NCBI GenBank assembly: GCA_030618945.1
Contig: JAUXCI010000065.1
Location: 1-10,277 of the forward strand
Source: Flavobacteriaceae bacterium
Lineage (GTDB): Bacteria > Bacteroidota > Bacteroidia > Flavobacteriales > Flavobacteriaceae
Direction: 5' to 3'
Length of the DNA stretch: 10,277 nt
Shown: positions 1 to 5,722 of the stretch, one piece after another
Layout of the letters: each line of letters opens with the position of its first letter
Numbering within the stretch: position 1 is the stretch's first letter
Made by a program: the position numbers and the translations under genes
Notes under the pieces: generated by a model
Databases searched by the model: none
The model's input: the letters and a program-made list of their open reading frames with translations, nothing else
Told to the model about the DNA's origin: nothing

Positions 1-2
1 AG

Positions 3-10
3 TATATTTG
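3..10 (+). promoter_or_regulatory. Bacteroidota -7 promoter element (TATATTTG) for the DUF1684 gene
   Basis: The bases TATATTTG match the Bacteroidota sigma-70-type -7 consensus TAnnTTTG at every fixed position. The ATG of the DUF1684 gene is at 28, so transcription would start near 17 and leave a leader of about 11 nt. A -33 TTTG partner would lie before the window start and cannot be checked. The assignment rests on motif and position only. Confidence 0.5.
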
Positions 11-27
11 GGTAAAAATTGTGACTA

Positions 28-633
28 ATGAAAACAACAATCCTAATATTCAGCCTGCTTTTAGCAACGGTTCTAAGCGCACAGGACAAGAAAAAAGATA
101 CGGAGGCTAGTAAGTTTCAGAATAAATTAAATAAGGATTATTCATCAAATGAAGATTCTCCGTTAACCAAGTAAGATTTGGAGTCGTTTACAAAGCTCGA
201 TTTTTTTCCAATAGACACTGCTTTCAGAGTTACCGCCAATCTGAAATTTCATAAAGACAGTAAACCATTTAAAATGGCAACTACAACTGATCGTTTACCA
301 GTTTACAAATTATATGCTACGGCCAGTTTCACCTTAAAAGGGGAAGAGTTTGAGTTGGAAATTTATCAAAATGAGAAATTAACCTTGTCGCCTGATTACG
401 AAGATCATCTTTTTTTACCCTTTACGGATAAAACCAATGGTGAAACAAGCTATGGTGGTGGTCGATATATCGATTTAAATATCCCTGAAGGTGATCAGAT
501 AATTATCGACTTTAATCAGGCCTATAATCCTTATTGTGCTTATAACCATAAATATTCCTGCCCCATTCCGCCAGAGGTCAATCATCTGGACACAGAAGTT
601 ATGGCAGGAGTTATGGCCTATAAAAAGCATTGA
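28..633 (+). pseudogene. DUF1684 family secreted protein, interrupted by an in-frame TAA
   Basis: From ATG 28 the frame encodes a signal peptide (Lys2, a hydrophobic run at residues 4-17, then SAQ before a charged stretch). It hits TAA at 172-174 after Lys48 and then stays open in the same frame to TGA 631-633. The part after the stop carries the conserved DUF1684 landmarks: FFPID (59-63), YGGGRYIDL (142-150), DFNQAYNPYCAY (161-172), CPIPPE (178-183) and AGVMAY (193-198). The joined length of about 200 residues suits the family, whose function is unknown. The local text is K-stop-D-L where I would expect something like K-E-D-L, so one base change (GAA to TAA) would explain it. Restarting at TTG 178 would give a 151-residue protein without a signal peptide. 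Other genes here end in TAA, so the codon is not reassigned. The cause could be a recent nonsense mutation or a sequencing error. The family call is firm; loss of function is inferred. Confidence 0.8.
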
Positions 634-1005
634 TCAAATTAATTTAACCAGATACATTCCCAAGAAGACCGCTCCGATTCCAAAAATAAAGCTAACTGCC
701 AAATAGGGTATCATTGTAAAATAATCTCCACTTTTAATAAATAGATGATTCTCATAGGCAAAGGTTGAAAAAGTAGTAAATCCACCACAGAAACCTGTTG
801 CCAGCAACAGGGAATGATTCTCATTTAACATCCCTACTTTGGTTGAATACGCGAGAATAATACCAATAAATAAACTCCCCAATACGTTAGCCAATAAGGT
901 CCCAAATGGAATTCCACTTTCGAAATTGTTGAGTTTTAGGCCTATCCAGTATCTGGCCACACTGCCTAGTCCTCCACCAAAAAACACCAATAATAACTGT
1001 TTCAC
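634..1005 (-). CDS. crcB: CrcB/Fluc fluoride ion channel
   Basis: This small four-helix membrane protein of 123 residues exports fluoride through a dual-topology homodimer in the inner membrane. Family motifs are clear: GGGLGSVARYW (10-20), GTLLANVLGS (35-44) with the conserved Asn40, and GFCGGFTTFSTF (71-82). The last contains the central Na+-binding segment and the two pore phenylalanines, Phe79 and Phe82. The length is normal. The start is GTG at 1005-1003, 7 nt after the TAG stop of the DoxX gene, with a short purine run (AAAAAG) just upstream, so it is the third gene of the DUF1599-DoxX-crcB operon. There is no room for a fluoride riboswitch directly upstream. Its TGA abuts the stop codon of the convergent DUF1684 gene with no gap. 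The function is very secure from the motifs. Confidence 0.95.
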   Translation of the reverse strand: MKQLLLVFFGGGLGSVARYWIGLKLNNFESGIPFGTLLANVLGSLFIGIILAYSTKVGMLNENHSLLLATGFCGGFTTFSTFAYENHLFIKSGDYFTMIPYLAVSFIFGIGAVFLGMYLVKLI

Positions 1006-1012
1006 CTTTTTA

Positions 1013-2116
1013 CTATTCTAAAGTCACATTTTTGGCTTGACGCCAGCTCCATTTACCTTTGATCGTTCCCTTATTTAGGGTAATAATTCCGGGATTTGAT
1101 CTAATAATTGTTTTAAGGGTTGTTTCATCACAAAACAACAGTTCAAAATCAAGGTCGTATTGATCTTTGATTTGCTTATAATCATCTATGGTTGAAGCAG
1201 AAAAACAATAAACTGTATACCCTTTCTCCATGGCCCTCTCTGATAGATCCTTGATATTATTCAATCCCTTCGCACTTGTCAATTTTAAATTATAAGCCAC
1301 AAACAGCATGAGTTTTTCCTTTTCCATCAACAAATCTGTTATGTCTTCTCCATCAGATTCCATTGTAAAATCATGTATAGGAGGCACATAACCCTCTTTC
1401 AAAGTTCTGGTTTTCCTATCAACAAAGGTGGCTCCTTCAATGTTCCATGGCTTATCCTCGGTGCTAAAAGTTTTATCCTCTCCATTAACATTATAGATCC
1501 AGGTGTCTTCATATACCGGTTTTTCTGCGCCCTCTGGAAAGATCATTCCTTCTGGAATATTATTACCAATGGCATAGGGTCTAAAATCAATAATTGGAAG
1601 ATATCTTAAAACATAAAATTGTATGCCAATAAAAATAAACAAGGAAACCAATGATATTCGTTTGGCTACAATATCCGATCCAATTGGCTGTATATCGTAT
1701 ACTCTGACCATCAGATAAACTACCAGAACAATTAAAACGACATTTTTATAAAAAGTCTCCCAGGGAGTCAATTTTACAGCATCTCCAAAACATCCACAAT
1801 CAGTAACTTTATCAAAATAAGCAGAATACCAGGTGAGAAATAAGAACAGTAAACTAATTAAAAACAAACTCCATACCGTGAATTTTGCCTTATAACCAAC
1901 CAGAAGCATTAAACCCAGCATAATTTCAGCCAAAATAAGAAGAATAGAAAACTGCAGCGCATAAGGGCTTAAAAATTCAAGGTTTAATACATCTGCTCCA
2001 AAATATTCTTCAAACTTATAGGCAGATCCCAAGGGGTCGACCAATTTCACAAAACCTGAGAATATAAATGTCACAGACACCAATATTCTTGCGAGCTGGG
2101 TAATAAAATTCATCAT
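1013..2116 (-). CDS. BT_3928-like DoxX/MauE-type membrane protein with a thioredoxin-like C-terminus
   Basis: This 367-residue inner-membrane protein begins with a DoxX/MauE-like four-helix region (about residues 8-138) that includes FSGFVKLVDPLGSAYKFEEY. It carries the motif TDCGCFGD (105-112), a conserved cysteine pair in this family. A fifth helix lies at about 154-171. From about 245 to 360 there is a soluble part that reads like a thioredoxin or peroxiredoxin fold. Its SNPGIITLNKG segment (340-350) resembles the cis-proline strand and edge of that fold, but no CxxC is present. By analogy with MauE and DoxX proteins it may act in electron transfer or envelope thiol chemistry; this is inferred, and the substrate is unknown. 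Two ATGs are in tandem at the start (2116 and 2113), 2 nt after the DUF1599 stop. Membership of the BT_3928 group is likely; the biochemical role is not established. Confidence 0.8.
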   Translation of the reverse strand: MMNFITQLARILVSVTFIFSGFVKLVDPLGSAYKFEEYFGADVLNLEFLSPYALQFSILLILAEIMLGLMLLVGYKAKFTVWSLFLISLLFLFLTWYSAYFDKVTDCGCFGDAVKLTPWETFYKNVVLIVLVVYLMVRVYDIQPIGSDIVAKRISLVSLFIFIGIQFYVLRYLPIIDFRPYAIGNNIPEGMIFPEGAEKPVYEDTWIYNVNGEDKTFSTEDKPWNIEGATFVDRKTRTLKEGYVPPIHDFTMESDGEDITDLLMEKEKLMLFVAYNLKLTSAKGLNNIKDLSERAMEKGYTVYCFSASTIDDYKQIKDQYDLDFELLFCDETTLKTIIRSNPGIITLNKGTIKGKWSWRQAKNVTLE

Positions 2117-2118
2117 AC

Positions 2119-2655
2119 TTATTCGTTTATTAAAATCAAGGCAAAAATGGCATAATTGATCATATCCTGATAATTAGCGTCAATCCCTTCTGATACCAAG
2201 GTTTTACCTTTGTTATCTTCAATCTGTTTTACCCGGAGTAATTTTTGAAGGATAAGATCAGCCAACGAACTGATACGCATATCACGCCATGCCTCACCAT
2301 AGTCATGATTCTTATTCTCCATCAATTCTTTGGTTTCCTGAACATGCTTATCATATAATTTTGTTGCTTGTTCAACATTCATATCGGGTTGATCAGCCAC
2401 ACCATGCTGCAATTGAATAAGGGCCATAATAGAATAATTAATGATTCCTATAAACTCCGGAATTTCGCCTTCGTCAACCTTTCTTATACTATTTTCCTGT
2501 AATTGTCTTATTCTCTGTGCCTTAATAAATATCTGATCCGTCAGGGAAGGTAATCGTAAAATTCTCCATGCACTTCCATAATCGCTCATTTTATTTATAA
2601 AAAGAGCCCTGCATTTAGCGGTTACTTCATCATATTGCCTGGATGTGTTTTGCAT
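2119..2655 (-). CDS. DUF1599 domain protein (two tandem copies of the repeat)
   Basis: This soluble, probably all-helical protein has 178 residues. It contains two copies of one unit: a DYGxAWRxxR motif at 25-34 and again at 118-127, each followed by a basic-amphipathic helix (IKAQRIRQLQEN at 44-55, QKLLRVKQIEDN at 137-148) and then an INYxIxALI segment (72-80 and 166-174). The offset between copies is 93-94 residues. DUF1599 has been linked in the literature to nucleotide-modification-associated domains, but no activity is established for these Bacteroidota proteins. The start is ATG 2655-2653. It is the first gene of the operon with the DoxX protein and crcB, and it is divergent from the LOG-family gene across 119 nt. 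The family call is good; the function is unknown. Confidence 0.85.
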   Translation of the reverse strand: MQNTSRQYDEVTAKCRALFINKMSDYGSAWRILRLPSLTDQIFIKAQRIRQLQENSIRKVDEGEIPEFIGIINYSIMALIQLQHGVADQPDMNVEQATKLYDKHVQETKELMENKNHDYGEAWRDMRISSLADLILQKLLRVKQIEDNKGKTLVSEGIDANYQDMINYAIFALILINE

Positions 2656-2679
2656 GTTAAATGTATATCGGTGTTTTTA

Positions 2680-2687
2680 TATTTTTG
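2680..2687 (+). promoter_or_regulatory. Candidate -7 element (TATTTTTG) for the LOG-folP-cdaA operon
   Basis: TATTTTTG matches TAnnTTTG exactly and lies in the divergent region between DUF1599 and the LOG-family gene. Transcription would start near 2694 and give a leader of about 80 nt before ATG 2775. A TTTG at 2649-2652 is upstream, but the spacer of 27 nt is longer than the roughly 19-21 nt I would expect, so no proper -33 element is seen. The region is very AT-rich, so a chance match is possible. Confidence 0.35.
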
Positions 2688-2774
2688 TAGGAACGAATTT
2701 ATAAAAATCTCATGATATAATATCCCCGGTTTGCTTATTTTTACAAATAATATATGCATTCAAAACCCTAATAA

Positions 2775-3359
2775 ATGAAACGTATAGCTGTATTTTGTGG
2801 CTCCAGTAAAGGCTTTAGTGAAGATTATTCCAAGCAGGCCATTCTACTCGGAGAATATTTTTCGAGAAACCAGATTGGCATGGTCTACGGAGGAGGTAAA
2901 ATCGGTATTATGGGTGTCATCGCAGATACCATGATAGCTCATCAAGGGGAAGTGATTGGTGTTATTCCTGGTTTATTAAAGCATGAAGAGGTTGCCCATC
3001 AAAAAATTACACAAATGATTGTAACCAAAAAAATGTCAAAAAGAAAGGTGAAAATCAGTAAACTTGTCGATGGATATATTGCCCTTCCCGGAGGATATGG
3101 GACGCTGGATGAAATATTTGAGGCCCTCACTTTGGGACAGCTTCAAATTGAAAAAAAGGCCATTGGAATTTTGAATACAAATAACTTTTTTCACCACACC
3201 TTGAAACAACTGGATCATATGGTGCAGGAAGGCTTTTTAAAACAAGAAAACCGGGATATGATCATGGTTAGCGACACCATAGAAATTTTATTAGAAAAAA
3301 TGAAAACCTATAGAGCTCCTCAAATGACTAAGGTCATTAACACAGTTCCTCGTAAATAA
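2775..3359 (+). CDS. LOG family protein (TIGR00730; nucleoside 5'-monophosphate phosphoribohydrolase)
   Basis: This cytosolic Rossmann-like protein has 194 residues. LOG enzymes hydrolyse the N-glycosidic bond of nucleoside 5'-monophosphates (AMP or cytokinin ribotides) to release the base and ribose 5-phosphate. It has the phosphate-binding CGSS (8-11), GGGKIGIMG (39-47), and the two LOG signatures: M-x-x-R-K at 87-91 and PGGYGTLDE at 105-113. Arg90 and Glu113 are the expected catalytic pair. The length is normal. ATG 2775 gives the standard N-terminus, beginning MKRIAVFCGSS. No Shine-Dalgarno site is visible, as is usual in Bacteroidota. The gene leads a plus-strand operon and folP starts 6 nt later. 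In bacteria outside plant-associated lineages, nucleotide turnover is more likely than cytokinin synthesis; this is inferred. Confidence 0.9.
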   Translation: MKRIAVFCGSSKGFSEDYSKQAILLGEYFSRNQIGMVYGGGKIGIMGVIADTMIAHQGEVIGVIPGLLKHEEVAHQKITQMIVTKKMSKRKVKISKLVDGYIALPGGYGTLDEIFEALTLGQLQIEKKAIGILNTNNFFHHTLKQLDHMVQEGFLKQENRDMIMVSDTIEILLEKMKTYRAPQMTKVINTVPRK

Positions 3360-3365
3360 ATATTG

Positions 3366-4193
3366 ATGAAGCAAATTAATTGTAAGGGTAAATTGGTTGA
3401 TTTAAGTTCCCCAAAAGTCATGGGCATTCTTAATTTAACCCCTGATTCATTTTATGACGGAGGCAAATTCAAAACTGAAAATGATATTCTAAAACAAGTT
3501 GAGCTCATGCTTTTTGAAGGCGCTACCTTTATTGATATTGGCGCTTATTCTTCTCGGCCATCGGCAAAACACATTTCTCAAGAAGAAGAATTAGCGAGAT
3601 TGATCCCCGTGCTTAAAATCATTATCAATCATTTTCCTGAAATTTTAATATCTGTAGATACTTTTAGGAGTGAGGTTGCCAAACAGAGTATCAAGGCAGG
3701 AGCATGTATGATAAACGATATTTCGGCGGGTTCAATGGATGATAAAATGTTTGCAACTATAGCAAAACTTCAGGTACCTTATGTAATTATGCACATGGTT
3801 GGGACGCCTCAGAACATGCAACATAATACGCATTATAAAGACTTGGTCCAGGATATTATTTTTTATTTTTCTGAAAAGATTTTTGAACTTCGAAAACTTG
3901 GCGTCAATGACATCATCTTAGACATTGGGTTTGGCTTTAGCAAAACCCTTGATCAAAACTATGAATTATTGAGCAAGCTCGAATTATTCAATTTTATGGA
4001 TCTGCCTATTCTTACAGGTTTATCTCGAAAATCAATGCTATTCAAATTACTCGATATAAAACCAGAAGAAGCCTTGAATGCCACAAGCGTTGCAAATACA
4101 TTAGCCTTGCAAAAAGGAAGTAATATTATAAGGGTACATGATGTTAAGGAGGCCATGGAAACCATCACTATTGTGCAAAAATCAAAATATTGA
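3366..4193 (+). CDS. folP: Dihydropteroate synthase
   Basis: This TIM-barrel enzyme of 275 residues condenses p-aminobenzoate with 6-hydroxymethyl-dihydropterin pyrophosphate in folate synthesis and is the sulfonamide target. The expected segments appear in order: MGILNLTPDSF (19-29), loop 2 IDIGAYSSRPSA (56-67), ISVDTFR (95-101), INDISAG (116-122), MHMVGTPQNMQ (142-152), LDIGFGFSKT (185-194), TGLSRKS (217-223) and the C-terminal IIRVHDVKEA (254-263). The pterin and anion ligands Asp98, Asn117, Asp186, Lys222, Arg256 and His258 are all present. I chose ATG 3366 over the TTG one codon upstream. It starts 6 nt after the LOG stop and 6 nt precede the lipoprotein. Loop 2 carries Ser in place of the usual Gly after RP. 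The function is very secure. Confidence 0.97.
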   Translation: MKQINCKGKLVDLSSPKVMGILNLTPDSFYDGGKFKTENDILKQVELMLFEGATFIDIGAYSSRPSAKHISQEEELARLIPVLKIIINHFPEILISVDTFRSEVAKQSIKAGACMINDISAGSMDDKMFATIAKLQVPYVIMHMVGTPQNMQHNTHYKDLVQDIIFYFSEKIFELRKLGVNDIILDIGFGFSKTLDQNYELLSKLELFNFMDLPILTGLSRKSMLFKLLDIKPEEALNATSVANTLALQKGSNIIRVHDVKEAMETITIVQKSKY

Positions 4194-4199
4194 TCATTT

Positions 4200-4871
4200 A
4201 TGATAAAGAAATGCATCGCTTCTTGTTTACTGATCGTTTTTGCAATTGGTTGCCAAAAACAGGAGGTTCAATTACCCCTCATTCAAATCCAGGGGATTAC
4301 TGAAATTCAAAACCATTCCAGTATATGGATTTTTTATAAGACACAAAATAAGGATACCCTGGCCATTTTAAATAAAAACAATAAGATCTTAAACACGCAT
4401 TGGATCTTTAATGTAGACAAAAGACTCCAAATGAAGGAAGTCATACCTCATTTTATAGCCATGCAAGAAAACCGCAACAAAGATTCCATGCATAAAAAAG
4501 AAGGCATGCTTAATTATTTCAGTTATGCGGATACCGCATTGAATCAAATCTCCTTAACACCTTTCCTTCCGGTCACGTTTATTGACCTGGAAGATGATGA
4601 CGCAATACAAGAAGAGAGCAGAGATCAGACATTCCATGTATCGGTAGAAATTTCAAATGACTTTATAAAGCTCAATGATAAAATTATCGTTTTAGAAGAG
4701 TTAGAAAAGGAGATAGCTTTATTGGGGCCTAATGACAGTATCACAAAACCTGTGGTAAGGTTAATTTACAATCAGAATACTCAGTATCAGTACTATCTAC
4801 AAACGAAGGTATATCTGCATTTTAATGACATCGCTACGCTTCCTATGGAATATATATTTAATGTAAAATAA
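4200..4871 (+). CDS. Uncharacterised lipoprotein between folP and cdaA, ExbD-like C-terminal part
   Basis: I do not recognise a named family with certainty. The 223-residue product starts with a short lipoprotein signal: Lys3-Lys4, a hydrophobic stretch at 10-16, then AIGC with Cys18 as the likely lipidated residue. The lipobox has Ala rather than Leu at -3, so it is acceptable but not ideal. The middle (about 33-85) contains an aromatic-rich HSSIWIFYK strand and a WIFNVDKRL segment. Residues 95-142 are acidic and probably flexible. The end (about 144-210) alternates strands and a short helix (HVSVEISNDFIKLND, then LEELEKEI) in a way that recalls the periplasmic domain of ExbD/TolR. The N-terminal helix of ExbD, with its membrane Asp, is absent. 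It starts 6 nt after folP and 29 nt before cdaA, so it should be co-transcribed with both. A link to the cyclase is suggested by position only. Confidence 0.75.
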   Translation: MIKKCIASCLLIVFAIGCQKQEVQLPLIQIQGITEIQNHSSIWIFYKTQNKDTLAILNKNNKILNTHWIFNVDKRLQMKEVIPHFIAMQENRNKDSMHKKEGMLNYFSYADTALNQISLTPFLPVTFIDLEDDDAIQEESRDQTFHVSVEISNDFIKLNDKIIVLEELEKEIALLGPNDSITKPVVRLIYNQNTQYQYYLQTKVYLHFNDIATLPMEYIFNVK

Positions 4872-4900
4872 TTCATACATTTACAAAAACTCGCACTCAA

Positions 4901-5683
4901 TTGGATCATATCAATTTTTTAAACATCGGCTTTTTAGACATCCTTGATATCGTATTAGTTGCTGTTTTACTTTTCTATATTTTCAAGTTAATCAGGGGTA
5001 CAGCCGCCATCAATATTTTTATTGGTATTGCCATTATTTACCTGATATGGAAACTGACACAGGCCCTGGAAATGGAACTATTGAGTGATATTTTGGGTAA
5101 ATTTCTAGGGGGTGGATTTATTGCCTTGATTATTGTTTTTCAACAAGAGATTAGAAAATTTCTTTTGATGGTCGGATCTACAAATATTGCATCGAAAAAA
5201 GGTTTATTAAAACATTTGAAGTTTTTTAGGACCGAATTGGTTGCCAATAATCAGATTGATGACATTGTATCTTTTTGTTATGAAATGTCAAAAATAAAAA
5301 CAGGGGTTCTCATTGTCTTAAAAAGGAACAATAGCCTGGAATTTGTTAAAATGACTGGTGACACCATGAGAATACAAGTCAATAAACCTATTTTAAAAAG
5401 TATATTTTATAAAAACAGCCCCCTCCATGATGGCGCTATCATAATAGAAGACGACACCATAACGGCAACTAGAGTTATTTTACCTATAGAAAACAGTATT
5501 GAGATTCCTGCACATTTCGGATTAAGACATAGAGCAGGCTTAGGCATTTCAACACAAACTGATGCCTTGGCATTAATCGTTTCTGAAGAGTCTGGGCAAA
5601 TTTCTTATATGAATAATGGCGCCTTTATTTTATTCGAGGATAGCACCGAACTAACAGAGCTCATAAAAGATGATCTTACCTAA
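4901..5683 (+). CDS. cdaA: Diadenylate cyclase CdaA (c-di-AMP synthase)
   Basis: This 260-residue membrane enzyme condenses two ATP into cyclic di-AMP. Three transmembrane helices lie at about 14-30, 36-52 and 68-82, followed by the FQQEIRKFL linker (80-88) and a cytosolic DAC domain. The catalytic signatures are DGA at 177-179 (within SPLHDGAIII) and RHR at 209-211 (within FGLRHRAGLG). The length fits CdaA. The start is TTG 4901: the frame upstream is closed by TAA at 4859-4861 with no ATG or GTG between, and the next in-frame Met is residue 58, inside the membrane region. It follows the lipoprotein by 29 nt; this gap and the preceding gene end hold two near-matches to TAnnTTTG (4853-4860, 4876-4883), too weak to call. 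No ybbR/cdaR or glmM neighbour is present, unlike the Firmicutes locus. Confidence 0.95.
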   Translation: MDHINFLNIGFLDILDIVLVAVLLFYIFKLIRGTAAINIFIGIAIIYLIWKLTQALEMELLSDILGKFLGGGFIALIIVFQQEIRKFLLMVGSTNIASKKGLLKHLKFFRTELVANNQIDDIVSFCYEMSKIKTGVLIVLKRNNSLEFVKMTGDTMRIQVNKPILKSIFYKNSPLHDGAIIIEDDTITATRVILPIENSIEIPAHFGLRHRAGLGISTQTDALALIVSEESGQISYMNNGAFILFEDSTELTELIKDDLT

Positions 5684-5692
5684 GGCGCGCCT
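5683..5692. repeat. 10-bp GC-rich perfect palindrome AGGCGCGCCT after cdaA
   Basis: The final A of the cdaA stop and the next nine bases form AGGCGCGCCT, a perfect dyad, in the 39-nt convergent gap between cdaA and the ABC exporter. With no loop it cannot form a stable 10-bp hairpin, and the T tract of an intrinsic terminator is missing. It stands out in an AT-rich window. No function is assigned. Confidence 0.45.
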
Positions 5693-5722
5693 ATAAAACT
5701 TCCATGCTTATCATTGATTTGA

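Noticed and set aside
489..493. LSVGQ instead of LSGGQ in the ABC exporter (residue numbers, protein at 5723-7507)
   Set aside because: All other ATPase motifs are intact and this variant is, to my knowledge, usual in Bacteroidota exporters, so it is not evidence of a defective or novel transporter.
178..633. A stand-alone 151-residue DUF1684 gene starting at TTG 178
   Set aside because: The same frame continues upstream past the TAA into a convincing signal peptide with its own promoter motif, so this is the remainder of a broken gene and not an independent gene, although restart cannot be excluded.
2649..2687. TTTG 27 nt upstream of a -7 element, a spacing also seen at 8281-8319
   Set aside because: The equal 27-nt spacing is curious, but it is longer than the spacing expected between -33 and -7 elements, and TTTG is frequent in this sequence, so I treat both as chance.
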